Shown one piece after another: positions 6,141 to 15,927 of a DNA stretch of 51,620 nt. The notes beneath the pieces are model-generated. The model had not been told where the DNA came from, made no database searches, and was given only the letters and a program-made list of their open reading frames with translations. This DNA is from a virus. Where the stretch lies: the IMG/VR virus record IMGVR_UViG_3300044675_006348, positions 1 through 51,620 of that record. One strand, written 5' to 3'. A program made the translations under genes and the position numbers. Positions within the stretch are counted from its first letter, which is position 1, and every line of letters begins with the position of its first letter.

Positions 6141-7445
6141 TTAGAACGTGAGAGTCCAGTTGGGGAAAGTGTAGTTGTGACAGATTGGGAGGGAAGTGTC
6201 GAAACCAACGTAGTTGAAGGAAATTAAATCAACCAAATAGCCTACGTTTGTGAGATAAGCATTAACGAACGGGAGCACTATACTAAGTGGGTCGTCAGAA
6301 CAATTAGCTGTTGTACCGAACGTATCTCCGCTACACAACACTTCACAATGGACTAGTTGTTTTGGGTTTCCACCAGTAACTTCTAAGTCTAGTGCAATTT
6401 CTGGGGGTGTAGGTAAGACTATCAGTTCGACTTCGTAGGGTCTGCTGCTGTTTGCGTATACCGTGTAGCATCGAGATTGGTCGAAAGGTTCTGGTAGAGT
6501 GTCTACGTAACTGTAAGCAAAGTAACAACCTAAGTTGACGACTCTAGTTTCTTTTGTTCTGGCCGAGTAGACTGGTCGAGTTGGGTAAGGTGGTTCTAAA
6601 CAAATCTCTAGTGTTTGTTCAGAAGTGTAGTTACCGCAAGCACCTGGCAAGTCACACCAATCTGGGGTTGGATCGGAAGCAGCTAGGGTGATCGGACTGG
6701 TTAGTGTAGTTAACACTTTGGTTCGAGTAACAGCTATTTGTCCCATACCAAAACCACTGATAGGAACATCGACATAATTGCAAACAGGGAAGTTTCCGGA
6801 TTCGGATAAAGTTTCCCTAACATAGCTGCCGTCTGCACACCGGGTCAAGATGTCAGTACCAGTTACTTTGTTGTAGTACCTTCGAGCTTGAGGCATGTAC
6901 GCTGCATAAGCATAGCTGAACGTTACACTAACTGTGTACACACAAGCTGGAGTTCCATACCCACAGTTTTGGAATGTTTTACCGATGGTGACGTTGATGC
7001 TGTAGAGTTCTACTTTGCTAGCAAAACCTAGTTCACCTTTGTCTTGTACGACCCAATCTTCTCGGAAATCTTCTAGCAAGTCTGGTTCTGGGCAAGTAGT
7101 ACCGCAAGGGTTAGGCTCTTGAGCAGCTTCAACTACAGTTTCCCATTTACGAACCATATGCTTGATTCGAAATTCTTCCGAAGCATCGTAGTTCCAAACA
7201 CTGGTACACTGTTGTTGAAATGGAGCTGGAGAAGGCAAAGGCATATCTCCAAATGGACCAATGTTTACACTAGCACAACAAGCACTTCTCATTTTCCACA
7301 AGGAGTTATCAATAAAGACTGAAACTCCAGTTGAAGCAATAGTCATGCCGTCTGGAAAAAGTTCCTCGATTTCGGCTAAAGTCAAGCAGCATTCTGGGGG
7401 TGGTGGTGGTACACAACATGGTGCTAGACAATTAAAATTGGACAT
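6141..7445 (-). CDS. Cys-rich distal tail protein
   Basis: A 434-residue protein with an N-terminal Cys/Pro cluster (APCCVPPPPPECCL at about 8-21) and scattered paired cysteines. The composition is beta-rich and typical of adhesins or tail proteins. It abuts the 254-residue tail gene on one side and the glycosyltransferase on the other. Its place in the tail module supports a tail tip or fibre role. No family recognised. Confidence 0.6.
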   Translation of the reverse strand: MSNFNCLAPCCVPPPPPECCLTLAEIEELFPDGMTIASTGVSVFIDNSLWKMRSACCASVNIGPFGDMPLPSPAPFQQQCTSVWNYDASEEFRIKHMVRKWETVVEAAQEPNPCGTTCPEPDLLEDFREDWVVQDKGELGFASKVELYSINVTIGKTFQNCGYGTPACVYTVSVTFSYAYAAYMPQARRYYNKVTGTDILTRCADGSYVRETLSESGNFPVCNYVDVPISGFGMGQIAVTRTKVLTTLTSPITLAASDPTPDWCDLPGACGNYTSEQTLEICLEPPYPTRPVYSARTKETRVVNLGCYFAYSYVDTLPEPFDQSRCYTVYANSSRPYEVELIVLPTPPEIALDLEVTGGNPKQLVHCEVLCSGDTFGTTANCSDDPLSIVLPFVNAYLTNVGYLVDLISFNYVGFDTSLPICHNYTFPNWTLTF

Positions 7446-8210
7446 TTAACACTCCGCAAAAACGATGACCCAACGTCCGTCACCTTCTACAGCTACGAGA
7501 TTCTTGTTAGAACCTACGGCTATAGTGGTGCTACGATTGTACCCAATCAACTGAACTGATGTACTATTCCATCCACCCCCAGAAGGAACTTGCAAGTTAA
7601 ACGGTCCACTACTGGTAGTTCCAATAGCATTGATGGATCGTCCACAAACTGTCGTTCGTAGTCTCCTGGTGAGGGAAACCATAACGTGAGACTTAGCTGG
7701 ATCGAGGTTACCGATTATCTCGGCTCGACCAAACAAGTCGTACGTCATAACTCCGTTGACGATATCGATTCCTCGGTAAGTTGCCAAGTTTGCACTAGGG
7801 GTTGTACCGCTGATCTTGAGGAAGTTGACTCCTGAAAGTAGTACAGGGGCAGCTTGAGTGCTAGTGATAAGTCCGAGAGCGATACCCCAATGAGGAAGCC
7901 AACCGTGAGTAATCGAATTGTATTCAGAAAGTTTATTAACGTAAGCTGTCGGGACATTTTGAGTTTCCTGGGGGAGTGTGGCGTTGTTGGTGTCGAATGT
8001 GAAAGCTGGTTTCCATATGAGTACAGGTTCATACGGTTCGATAACTTGGTCCCCAGTTTCAAGTTGACCCATGATTCTAACATCGTCGGGAGAACCTTGA
8101 ATACTTGGTACAAAGTTGGATGGAGAAGGAATACGAGTAAGCTCGTTGACAAACTTACTCGTAAAGATTTCTTTGAACGGTGTTCCTGGATGAACTGCTC
8201 GTCTTGTCAT
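7446..8210 (-). CDS. Tail-module structural protein
   Basis: A 254-residue protein, beta-rich in its C-terminal part (Gly/Ser/Thr-rich, ending VEGDGRWVIVFAEC). It overlaps the upstream gene by 4 bp (ATGA), indicating translational coupling. It has no recognised domain. Position among distal tail genes suggests a baseplate or fibre component. Confidence 0.6.
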   Translation of the reverse strand: MTRRAVHPGTPFKEIFTSKFVNELTRIPSPSNFVPSIQGSPDDVRIMGQLETGDQVIEPYEPVLIWKPAFTFDTNNATLPQETQNVPTAYVNKLSEYNSITHGWLPHWGIALGLITSTQAAPVLLSGVNFLKISGTTPSANLATYRGIDIVNGVMTYDLFGRAEIIGNLDPAKSHVMVSLTRRLRTTVCGRSINAIGTTSSGPFNLQVPSGGGWNSTSVQLIGYNRSTTIAVGSNKNLVAVEGDGRWVIVFAEC

Positions 8211-9331
8211 AGTTGGAATTCTTTGTAGTCTGCGTATTTGTAATGTCGGAGAACACTACGGTGAGAAGGCACTCGAATTACTCGACCTCTTGTGCCGGAC
8301 ACAATCTGCGGAGCATACTCATAAGCTACAATACTCCAACCAGAGTGTACACCGGCAGGTTGAGCACCATTAGAAGAGTTTACTTCTGTTGGTGGAAACT
8401 CAGGTTCGTAGATGGTATCGAACTGATTGGTTGTAACAATAACTTTTCTACCACCAACAATTGATACTTGATCGTTAGGATTGGCAATAGCTTCTGTTGT
8501 GTCTGAGAACCTAAAGTTTGGTTTGACTTCAAACTCAAGAGTCACTGGCACAGCTTGATACAAATCACCTTCACCAGAATAACCCATAAACATCACACTT
8601 CCTGGGGCGAACCCAAAGAAGTTTTTGCTGTTCATTGTGGTGAGTAGTCTGGATAATCGACGGACGTAAGAGTACGTCAATTTGGTTGGTGGCATGTACT
8701 GGGTGATTTGAAACTTGAAGGAACGAACATAAACTTCTGCTCCTTCAATCCCATCTTCACTGTACCCAATTAGTCCATACCCACCATTTTGGTAGGGAAG
8801 TGGTTCTGTACCAGGACGATTCTTGGCTCTCTGACATTCAATTACTCTGGCTTTTTGTATCTTTTCAGTAGTAACACTACCGTTGAAAGACACTTGAGTA
8901 AACTTGACTGAATTGTTTTCACCGTCAGATGGACCTGTTGCTCCACCTGATCCACCACCCTGGTTTGAACCGTTGTCATCTGGAATATCGTAGGTAACTT
9001 TGATTTCCCAAGTTGTCCAGCTGATCTGTTTGGCAGTCAAACTCGCACAGTACAACAATTGAAATTCTGTGTCACTGATGTAAAACATGAATGTCAATGG
9101 AACCAATCCGTAAAAGATTGGTAACAGTTGTTGCTGCATTACTTTGTCGTCATACAACAGGTCCAGATTTGTTCCTGGGAGATTTTGTGATTCAGCCCAT
9201 TCGACAAACCAGTCGCTGGAGATTCTAAATGTAAAGTCTTTTGTGATGGTTTGTCGATTGATTGTGAACCCACGTGAGTCTCCAAAGACTTCTTCGTATA
9301 CAACATCGTTCGGTCCAAAGTCGCTAGGCAT
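8207..9331 (-). CDS. Distal tail / baseplate protein candidate
   Basis: A 374-residue protein downstream of the tape measure and a 98-residue gene, in the position where distal tail and hub proteins are normally encoded. It has a Gly-rich linker at about 125-135. No diagnostic motif seen. It overlaps the genes on both sides by a few bases. Confidence 0.6.
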   Translation of the reverse strand: MPSDFGPNDVVYEEVFGDSRGFTINRQTITKDFTFRISSDWFVEWAESQNLPGTNLDLLYDDKVMQQQLLPIFYGLVPLTFMFYISDTEFQLLYCASLTAKQISWTTWEIKVTYDIPDDNGSNQGGGSGGATGPSDGENNSVKFTQVSFNGSVTTEKIQKARVIECQRAKNRPGTEPLPYQNGGYGLIGYSEDGIEGAEVYVRSFKFQITQYMPPTKLTYSYVRRLSRLLTTMNSKNFFGFAPGSVMFMGYSGEGDLYQAVPVTLEFEVKPNFRFSDTTEAIANPNDQVSIVGGRKVIVTTNQFDTIYEPEFPPTEVNSSNGAQPAGVHSGWSIVAYEYAPQIVSGTRGRVIRVPSHRSVLRHYKYADYKEFQL

Positions 9332-9620
9332 GATGCGTCTCCTCTTGAAACTGTTCGGCTTCTTCTGAGAGAATTTCTTCCAGTTCTTTGCTGTTTACAA
9401 AGTTGTAACGATCAGTCAAGTAAGCAATTGCTTTAGAACAATCAATGTCAACAAAACCAATCGTCTCCCCCAGGGGGAACTCTTTGACTGCCGGCACTTT
9501 TACTGGGGAGAATAGTGCTCGGTAGTCTGCATAGAACATTCGAAACGTAGGTCGTGGGTGTTTCGATAGAATCGACAACATGCTGTGAGCAAGAGCTAAG
9601 CTAGCTTGATCCGAAATCAT
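9324..9620 (-). CDS. 98-residue tail-module protein
   Basis: It is encoded between the tape measure and a distal tail protein, overlapping both. It is mostly helical with a very acidic C-terminus (SKELEEILSEEAEQFQEE). Function unknown. Confidence 0.55.
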   Translation of the reverse strand: MISDQASLALAHSMLSILSKHPRPTFRMFYADYRALFSPVKVPAVKEFPLGETIGFVDIDCSKAIAYLTDRYNFVNSKELEEILSEEAEQFQEETHHA

Positions 9621-12600
9621 CCTATACCACCTTGAACTGAAAGTAGACGATTAGTTTCTTGTTGTAGAGCATTGCCTTCTTTCATCAAATCTTCTTGCCG
9701 TTTGGTGTCGGTTCGAAGAATTGCTCTGGTCGACATAGCCCCACCCGTTAGTGCTTGCAAGAACTTTGGAAGTTCTTGTTGCAGTTGTTGTTGAGGATTG
9801 TTTTGTGTAGAGTACAAAGATCGCAATAAAAATTGTTCTCTTTGAAGCAATGCTGCTTTTTCTCTAGCATCGGCAATCGCAGGTTTGGCAAACAAGTCAT
9901 TTAGTCCCGAAGTCATAGCGTTGTATTCACCCAAATCTTCTGGAGTCTGTAGACTGTCGTACAGCTTTTTCATATCTGTACTTCCTTGATTTTTGTCTGC
10001 TTCTGCCAACCTAGCTCTTACAGAAGCAAGTTCTGTTTGAACTTCGTTGTAGGCTTTCTGCTTTTGTGCAGCAAGTTGAGCATCAGAAGGACCCTTAGTG
10101 TCTTGTTGTAGACCAAACATTGTAATTTGTCGGTTCAACAAGTTTGTTTCTAACATGGTGTTTAGATTTTCAAACTGAGCTTGCATACTATACTGTTGTT
10201 GCAAAGAACGTTCGTTAGCTCCAGCAGCAGTACCAGCTCGACGTCGAGCTATTTCCTGGGGGGAGATAGCCATGATTTGTTCGAGTTGTTTGGCTCGTTG
10301 CTTACGTTCGAATTCAAGCATACCTCTTGCGATGCTAGCTTGCATTTCCGTTGTGGTCCTTCTACCCATACCTTCACGTTCAATTTCCTTACCAGCATTC
10401 ATGCCGGTTAGAGTGTAAATTGAACGGCCAAGTATAGTCTGAAAGTCTGCAAGGAATGTTTGTAGTGTTTCACTCAAAGAAATTAGTCCCTTGAAGAAAC
10501 CTGTGACAAACATGTCGATGCCTTTCACAATCATGGTGGCTGTTTGAGCCATGTTACCTCCACCGCCACTACCAAACACGTCTCCAAGTGAAGCCATGAT
10601 TGGTGAAGCCATGAAGCTAAACGTCTTGGAAATTCCCTCGAAGATACTCATGAAGATTACCTTGAGTCCTTCGAAGATTTTCCTGAGGACGATCCACATG
10701 TATTCAACATGGACTAGGAAGGTGTTCCAAGCGGCAACAAGTTGGTTCTTGATGATGTCTACTAGACCCATGAAACCAGTTTGTAGAGCTTGAACTCCCA
10801 CTCCCGTTTCTCCCTGGCGGAAAGCAGAGAAGGCTAGTTTGAACAAGTTCATTGCTGGACCTGCATATGTTGCGACTTTACCTAGCTCACCAAAAGCACC
10901 AGAAATACCAGCACCAAGTGCCTTGAAAGCATTGACTACTGCCGGAATCTTGTCACCGAACATCAACAGTACGTTGAAGATCATGCCGACGAAGTTCCAA
11001 GAAAACACAAACCGTGTAATGGATGCTGTTAACTTTAAGAACCCTATACCCAAGGTTAGAATTCCTTTACCAGACACAGCTGCTGTTCTACCAATTACTT
11101 TTAGACCCTGTATCATGCCGGTCATTTGAGATTTTTTTGCTAAACCACCAGCAAGTGAAGCCGACCTTCTTGAAGCCAGCATTCGTTGTTTGTAGCTTGC
11201 TGCTGCTTGAGCATAAGGTGCAGGGTTAGCTCCACGTGCTTGAGCAGCAGCTGCTAGTGTTGATTGAAAACGATATTGCCGAGTCATTTGAGCAGCATGA
11301 AGGTTGTAACCTTTTTGTCGATTCTTGTAGAACTTCGTTTCTTGTCTGGTTTGCAGTCGTTCTCCAGCAGCAGCACGTAATGCACTAAAAGATGTTACTG
11401 CGTTTTGTCTTGCAGCAATTTGTCTTTTCATTTCAGAAAGTTTTGTGGTTCCTGAAATTAAAGATTGCATTCGTTTTCCTTGAGCCACTCGTTGTATAGC
11501 AGCAGCTGCTCCAGCAGGGGTTTTACCAGCTTGAGCTTTAGCCATAGCTATGTCCACAGCTTGTTGCAACTTAGCTACCTTTTGTTGTTGCTTCTTATAT
11601 GCAGCCATTTGAATGGCTATTTGCGACGGTGGTCTTTTTCCTGGGGTGAGTGCTTTACTTAGGTTTACTAAAGATGTACCCATCAAGCCACCCAATGATC
11701 GTAGTCCTTTTCCAGCAGCAGTCAATCCACGGATAACTAAAGCTAGTCTGGATAGAGCAAACGATAGGGTGTATGCTCCAACCATTGTGGTAGCAAAGAT
11801 TACTGGAAGCATCAAGAATGTTGCTGCTAGTAGTTTGTTCTTCTTTAACCATTCTTCGAACAGGGTGACGATGTAAGCACCCATGTTAAAGAGTGCAAGA
11901 AACTCTCCTTCAACCAGTTTTCCGGTGGTGATTTTGAGTGTTTCAAAAGCACTCGTCAATCGACGAACAGCACCACCTGGACCTTCTTCCATCTTGGCAG
12001 CAGCTAATCGAGATTCAGCTCCAGCTTTGCGGATTTGCTCGATAAACGATTCCACTCGCTCAATTTCCTGGACGGATGATACTGCCCGAGCACCACGAAT
12101 GTTAAAGATGTCTCCAAACAGTTCAGCTTTTTGTAGCCGAGACATGTTCTTGGTCAGCTCGAACAGATTGTACATCGTGGTCAATAAATCTTCGTTGCCA
12201 GACGCATCGGTGACAATTTGAAACGAAGGAAACGTTTGTCGCAGTCGGTCTGAACTTTTAATCATGTTTAGCAATGCTGTGTTCAAACTCGTACCAGCCA
12301 AGCTAGCTTTGAGTCCAGACTCGGACATTTGAACAAGAAAGCCCAATAAGACTGGAAGTTTGATTCCCAAGTTGCCAGCAGTACCAGCAGCATACTTGAG
12401 AGATTCTCGAAGGTCAACAATTTCAACCGTACCTAAACGAGTAGCCTTCACCATTTGGGAAGTTACGTTGGTGATGGTATTCATTCGAGTTTCGAGAGTA
12501 TCGTTTTCACCAAACATATTGAACGTACGGATTACGTTAGCCAACATGTCTGCTGATTCACCCAGAGCATACCCAGTACCTCGGGCAAAGTCAAGAGTAC

Positions 12601-13018
12601 CTTGAAGGCTGCTTTTAATCTCGTCTACTGAGAAACCAGCTTGGGCAAGACTAACAGCAGCATCGGCTACTTCTTTTGAAGTAAAGGCTGTAGTACGGCC
12701 CAAGTTCATGATGGTCGTACGGAGTCCAGCAATGTTGCTAGTTTGTTCCTGGGTGAGGTTGCCGAAGTAGCCTAGCTTAACGGTAAGGTTAAGCATTTGA
12801 TCTTCGAAGTTCGTGAAGTCTTTAATGGTGCTACGAACTGCAACACCTGTAGCAAACAAGCCACCAGCAGCACCAGTGGAAAGGTTACGCAAAGATCGAG
12901 AGGCTCGCATCATCTGGGCAGATAAGCCGCTGGTTAGCTTGCTGAACTGCATAGTTGCACGATCAGTAAGTTCAACAACGATAACTGCTTTACCTGCCTG
13001 GATACTTTGGCGACTCAT
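9617..13018 (-). CDS. Tail tape measure protein
   Basis: The longest gene, 1133 residues. It sets tail length and helps DNA entry in siphoviruses. Residues about 60-340 match the TP901-1/PhageMin_Tail core pattern (FEDQMLNLTVKLG, AFTSKEVADAAVSLAQAG, ESADMLANVIRTF, GTSLNTALLNM). Hydrophobic segments lie near 390-425 and 655-700, and long Ala/Gln-rich helices fill the middle and end. It follows the tail assembly chaperone pair, the canonical order. The ATG overlaps the stop of the frameshifted chaperone (TAATG). Confidence 0.93.
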   Translation of the reverse strand: MSRQSIQAGKAVIVVELTDRATMQFSKLTSGLSAQMMRASRSLRNLSTGAAGGLFATGVAVRSTIKDFTNFEDQMLNLTVKLGYFGNLTQEQTSNIAGLRTTIMNLGRTTAFTSKEVADAAVSLAQAGFSVDEIKSSLQGTLDFARGTGYALGESADMLANVIRTFNMFGENDTLETRMNTITNVTSQMVKATRLGTVEIVDLRESLKYAAGTAGNLGIKLPVLLGFLVQMSESGLKASLAGTSLNTALLNMIKSSDRLRQTFPSFQIVTDASGNEDLLTTMYNLFELTKNMSRLQKAELFGDIFNIRGARAVSSVQEIERVESFIEQIRKAGAESRLAAAKMEEGPGGAVRRLTSAFETLKITTGKLVEGEFLALFNMGAYIVTLFEEWLKKNKLLAATFLMLPVIFATTMVGAYTLSFALSRLALVIRGLTAAGKGLRSLGGLMGTSLVNLSKALTPGKRPPSQIAIQMAAYKKQQQKVAKLQQAVDIAMAKAQAGKTPAGAAAAIQRVAQGKRMQSLISGTTKLSEMKRQIAARQNAVTSFSALRAAAGERLQTRQETKFYKNRQKGYNLHAAQMTRQYRFQSTLAAAAQARGANPAPYAQAAASYKQRMLASRRSASLAGGLAKKSQMTGMIQGLKVIGRTAAVSGKGILTLGIGFLKLTASITRFVFSWNFVGMIFNVLLMFGDKIPAVVNAFKALGAGISGAFGELGKVATYAGPAMNLFKLAFSAFRQGETGVGVQALQTGFMGLVDIIKNQLVAAWNTFLVHVEYMWIVLRKIFEGLKVIFMSIFEGISKTFSFMASPIMASLGDVFGSGGGGNMAQTATMIVKGIDMFVTGFFKGLISLSETLQTFLADFQTILGRSIYTLTGMNAGKEIEREGMGRRTTTEMQASIARGMLEFERKQRAKQLEQIMAISPQEIARRRAGTAAGANERSLQQQYSMQAQFENLNTMLETNLLNRQITMFGLQQDTKGPSDAQLAAQKQKAYNEVQTELASVRARLAEADKNQGSTDMKKLYDSLQTPEDLGEYNAMTSGLNDLFAKPAIADAREKAALLQREQFLLRSLYSTQNNPQQQLQQELPKFLQALTGGAMSTRAILRTDTKRQEDLMKEGNALQQETNRLLSVQGGIG

Positions 13019-13346
13019 TAGTAATTCCCTTTTGCAACCATTCCGTCTACTGCTGCTCTTAACTGTGCTGCACCAGAACCTTTAGGCTTGCTACGGTTCT
13101 TTATGCTTTGTGGAAGAAGTTCATTGCTTTGTGCTGAACAAGCCCAATTGATTTGGTCTCGTTCATGGGCAAGCCATTCAATGTACATAAGTTCTCCAAG
13201 AGTCTTGGAGTTTATGTCTATTCCTCTGGATTCGACTCTGAAAGCGACCTCGATGATTTGTCCATATCGAGACTCAATTGTTTCATTTCTTTCTTGAGCA
13301 GCTTCCAGATTTCTAGTAATACCCCCTTCTTCTGGGGACTTGAAAA
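13018..13346 (-). CDS. Tail assembly chaperone, -1 frameshift extension
   Basis: This open frame has no good start of its own and is read by continuing the preceding chaperone after a -1 shift. Starting after the slip the product reads FKSPEEGGITRN and ends about 110 residues later in DGMVAKGNY just before the tape measure ATG. It plays the role of the T part in lambda G/GT. The fusion would be about 210 residues. The free frame extends upstream to 13431, but that part overlaps the first chaperone in a different frame. Confidence 0.8.
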
Positions 13347-13655
13347 ATTTACAATGGCACTCCAGAATGTTTCTCGGAAGTTCTCGATTGCTTCTGGTTC
13401 TTGATCGAGCAGTTCGAGGAACTTGTCCCAATCAAACTGAACTTGGGGTTCAATAAAGAACCAACAAAGTCGCAAACACAAGTCATCGTCCACCAGAATT
13501 CGATTGGTGGTTTGTTGGGTCAGTTGTTCGTCTACAAACAACTTGAGGATTTCGATGTTGAATTTTTCTGGGAGAGTGTTGTATGCCAACGACCAGGTGA
13601 TGACGATTGGGTACGTTTTGTCGTTGAATGAAAACTTACTGATAACCTTAGACAT
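13218..13655 (-). CDS. Tail assembly chaperone (short form)
   Basis: A 145-residue protein between tail tube and tape measure, the normal place for the lambda gpG equivalent. It begins MSKVISKFSFND with a beta-rich N-terminus, then acidic helices (FDWDKFLELLDQEPEAIENF). Reading through without shifting gives this product, ending at 13218. A canonical slippery heptamer near codon 102 lets part of the ribosomes enter the extension frame. Short and long forms normally both bind the tape measure during tail assembly. Confidence 0.85.
   Translation of the reverse strand: MSKVISKFSFNDKTYPIVITWSLAYNTLPEKFNIEILKLFVDEQLTQQTTNRILVDDDLCLRLCWFFIEPQVQFDWDKFLELLDQEPEAIENFRETFWSAIVNFSSPQKKGVLLEIWKLLKKEMKQLSLDMDKSSRSLSESNPEE
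13320..13350 (-). promoter_or_regulatory. -1 programmed frameshift site with downstream hairpin
   Basis: The heptamer A AAT TTT (13344-13350, minus strand) is in the correct frame, with zero-frame codons AAT and TTT. Both tRNAs can re-pair after slipping back one base. Five nt downstream, CCCC and GGGG (loop about 8 nt) can form a short stem over 13322-13338. The CCCC arm belongs to a CCCCAG motif copy. Sequence, position and gene order agree with the conserved tail chaperone frameshift of siphoviruses. Confidence 0.85.
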
Positions 13656-13705
13656 GAGAACTCCGAGTACAAAGAGGGTTTATTGAGGGCAAAAATATAG
13701 GTATT

Positions 13706-13758
13706 CAGACGACTATCCTATGGTCCCAAGAGTAGAACCATAGGATAGTGTGTGTCTG
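13706..13758 (-). other. Strong hairpin after the tail tube gene
   Basis: A perfect 12-bp stem (13713-13724 with 13737-13748) and a 12-nt loop, with an outer 5-bp CAGAC/GTCTG pairing (13706-13710 with 13754-13758). It lies between the tail tube stop and the chaperone start. There is no immediate T run, so an mRNA 3' stabiliser, RNase III site or partial terminator fits better than a simple terminator. Confidence 0.7.
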
Positions 13759-13769
13759 GCAGATTGGGC

Positions 13770-14603
13770 TTAGACGTTCTTGACAATGTTGTCAAGAGCT
13801 TCAAGCAAAGCTACTCGATTGAATCCACCCATACCCACTGGGTTAGCCTTGAATCGTCTGGTCGACCGTGGGTTGTTTTCTGGGGGGATTGGACTGGCAT
13901 CGACAAAGCTGGATAGCAGGTCATCGACAGTGGATTCACCCAAGAACTTCAACAGTGGACCAACAGAAGTGAAAACTTCTTCTGCTGTTGTGCGGTTGAG
14001 GGCTTGGTAAACTGGGTGAGCTGCGATCTCTGCTGCCATGGATTTCATGTCCAAAGCAGCAAATGCTCCTGGGTCGTAGGTGGCAAGCGTTCCTGCTGTA
14101 GCAACTTTGACTGGAGTGATCTTACAACCAGACTTAACACAAGCTGCTGGTTTCAGCTTGAAGTTTTGCTTGGGTGCTCCGGTTTCAGGTCCGGTAATTG
14201 ATCGGTCAAAATTGCGGAACTTGCCTTTGAAACCGACGTTGCCGACTTCGGTCAAGTATCCGGTCAGAGCTAAGAAGTTTCTTGCGTAACTTCCTGGGCG
14301 AGCTGAAACCATGTAGATACAACCTTCATAGGCTGGATCGACAACTTGTTCTCCAGAGATTTCCAAGTCACTCTTGGACTCGCTGTATTGTTTGTACAAC
14401 TGGTCGGGGTCTCGAACCGACAATTCTTCTTCGTCGTCGGTGTCGTTGATGGACAAATCTCCTGTGACTCCTTTGTGGTACACCCACACTGGAGTGGTAC
14501 AGGATGAACCACCTGCGGTCGAAGGATCGTCGGCAGTATCGTAATACAACGATACCTCAGAACCTTTCTTGTCGCAATTGGTAAGATCGGTAAGCCCTGG
14601 CAT
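13770..14603 (-). CDS. Major tail tube protein (probable)
   Basis: A 277-residue protein between the neck genes and the tail chaperones, the standard position of the tail tube. It begins MPGLTDLTNCDKKGSE, is beta-rich and acidic in the first half, and is followed by a strong hairpin, as expected for a highly expressed mRNA. No domain was recognised by motif; the call rests on synteny and size. Confidence 0.7.
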   Translation of the reverse strand: MPGLTDLTNCDKKGSEVSLYYDTADDPSTAGGSSCTTPVWVYHKGVTGDLSINDTDDEEELSVRDPDQLYKQYSESKSDLEISGEQVVDPAYEGCIYMVSARPGSYARNFLALTGYLTEVGNVGFKGKFRNFDRSITGPETGAPKQNFKLKPAACVKSGCKITPVKVATAGTLATYDPGAFAALDMKSMAAEIAAHPVYQALNRTTAEEVFTSVGPLLKFLGESTVDDLLSSFVDASPIPPENNPRSTRRFKANPVGMGGFNRVALLEALDNIVKNV

Positions 14604-14618
14604 AAGTAAGCCCTTGTA

Positions 14619-15062
14619 TTAGAAGTTGAACTGGCGAGCTAGTCCCACCTTGAACTCTTTGGCAATCGCACCACGGGCAGTCAACTGCTTTAGTGTGTGA
14701 CCCATGTAAGATCGTTCAGGGTAGGAATAGTAACTAAACTGACTGAAAAATGTTCCACCAAACTCGTGAATGTGTGGAACAGGTTGATTGAAAAAGTCGC
14801 TACCTGGAAACTTAACAGGACCGATGATAGCTCCGTTTGAGTAGGTAACAAACTCGATGATTCTCAAACCACCCCTAGTTTTAGCAAACGGCGGGTTTCC
14901 TGGGGAGGAAGTTTGTTTGCTGATCTTGAGTGATCGAATAGCTGCCCCACGAATGAGTGCAGCTGTTCTTGTTAGGCCATTCTTTTTACCACGATCAACA
15001 CGGGTGTTGAACTTTTGTAGATAGAACAGTGATCGAGCAACATACTTGAACATGACTAGCAA
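14619..15062 (-). CDS. Neck protein, HK97 gp10-like candidate
   Basis: A 147-residue basic protein in the head-tail joining region. The N-terminal half, with an RGAAIRSLKIS helix followed by a glycine-flanked loop and a later HIHEFGGTFF segment, resembles the HK97 gp10 / minor tail type. It overlaps the next upstream gene by 7 bp. Call by weak motif and order. Confidence 0.55.
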   Translation of the reverse strand: MLVMFKYVARSLFYLQKFNTRVDRGKKNGLTRTAALIRGAAIRSLKISKQTSSPGNPPFAKTRGGLRIIEFVTYSNGAIIGPVKFPGSDFFNQPVPHIHEFGGTFFSQFSYYSYPERSYMGHTLKQLTARGAIAKEFKVGLARQFNF

Positions 15063-15523
15063 ACCTGTGTTGCAAAAGTGAACTCAGTTGATGACAGAAA
15101 GGTTCTTTGGTTTAGCTCGATTTCTACTGGGGGTTGTGGGTCTACGTTACTGATAACGTATGGTTCCCACAATCCTCGGCAGATAGCCAAATCAATTCGT
15201 TCTCGAAGGTCTAGCACTTTCTTTACTTCAAGCCAGTCTGTTACGTCGTTTTTGCTAAAAGAGTCAAAAGGAAGTAATAGGGTCACTGAAAGTAGTGGTA
15301 GACTTTGGATCGAAGTTTTTCGTTGTCGACCAGTTGAGTTGTCCATAGACAACCCAGTAAACAACGGCATCACGTACAGCTTTTTGGTGGACGTTTGTCG
15401 AACCTTTTCAGGATCGAGTGCAGTCTCGGCTGTAACATAAGTACCTACCTTATAGTCACCCCACGTTGTTCCTGGGAGGGTGTTGAGGTAGGTAGTAACT
15501 GATTCGGCTAGTTCGGCTAGCAT
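15056..15523 (-). CDS. Tail terminator / neck protein candidate
   Basis: A 155-residue protein beginning MLAELAESVTTYLNTLPGTTWG. Its order (connector, this gene, gp10-like, tube) fits a tail terminator or tail completion protein. It overlaps both neighbours by 7 bp. No conserved catalytic residues. Confidence 0.55.
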   Translation of the reverse strand: MLAELAESVTTYLNTLPGTTWGDYKVGTYVTAETALDPEKVRQTSTKKLYVMPLFTGLSMDNSTGRQRKTSIQSLPLLSVTLLLPFDSFSKNDVTDWLEVKKVLDLRERIDLAICRGLWEPYVISNVDPQPPVEIELNQRTFLSSTEFTFATQVC

Positions 15524-15879
15524 GGAGAACCTTTCTCGTTCATCACTAATACTGTGCGACGATGTTCACCGTCGTTGTAAAAGTAAGAACCTTTTGCATC
15601 TAGTACAAGTTCGTAAGTCACGTTGGTGGCTGGATTGAGGATTTGTAGTCCTCGAACCAAAGAGATTTCGTACTTAGCCAGGTCTTGTGTGGGGACCAGG
15701 ATATGGAACCGAGGAGCTTGAGTCTTGACTGAGTTCGAGTCTAGCAAGTGTTTACACTCCGAGATAGTCCCTTTTATCTCAAACTGGGGCTGGCCTGGAT
15801 AACCAATTAGCAGATCAACATCAGTAAATTGTTCTGCTTGTTTATACAAGAAATCCAGCCCCCAGGAAAGAAAATTCAT
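15517..15879 (-). CDS. Head-tail connector candidate
   Basis: A 120-residue protein directly downstream of the decoration-like protein. Its content (a beta-rich core with RFHILVPTQDLAKY) and position suggest a head completion protein. No motif gives a firm family. The 48-bp gap upstream holds an imperfect CCTAGA / TCTAGG hairpin. Confidence 0.5.
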   Translation of the reverse strand: MNFLSWGLDFLYKQAEQFTDVDLLIGYPGQPQFEIKGTISECKHLLDSNSVKTQAPRFHILVPTQDLAKYEISLVRGLQILNPATNVTYELVLDAKGSYFYNDGEHRRTVLVMNEKGSPC

Positions 15880-15927
15880 CTTTGTCTCCCTAGAAAGAGT
15901 AGTGTTTCTGTCTAGGAGTTGCTAGAC

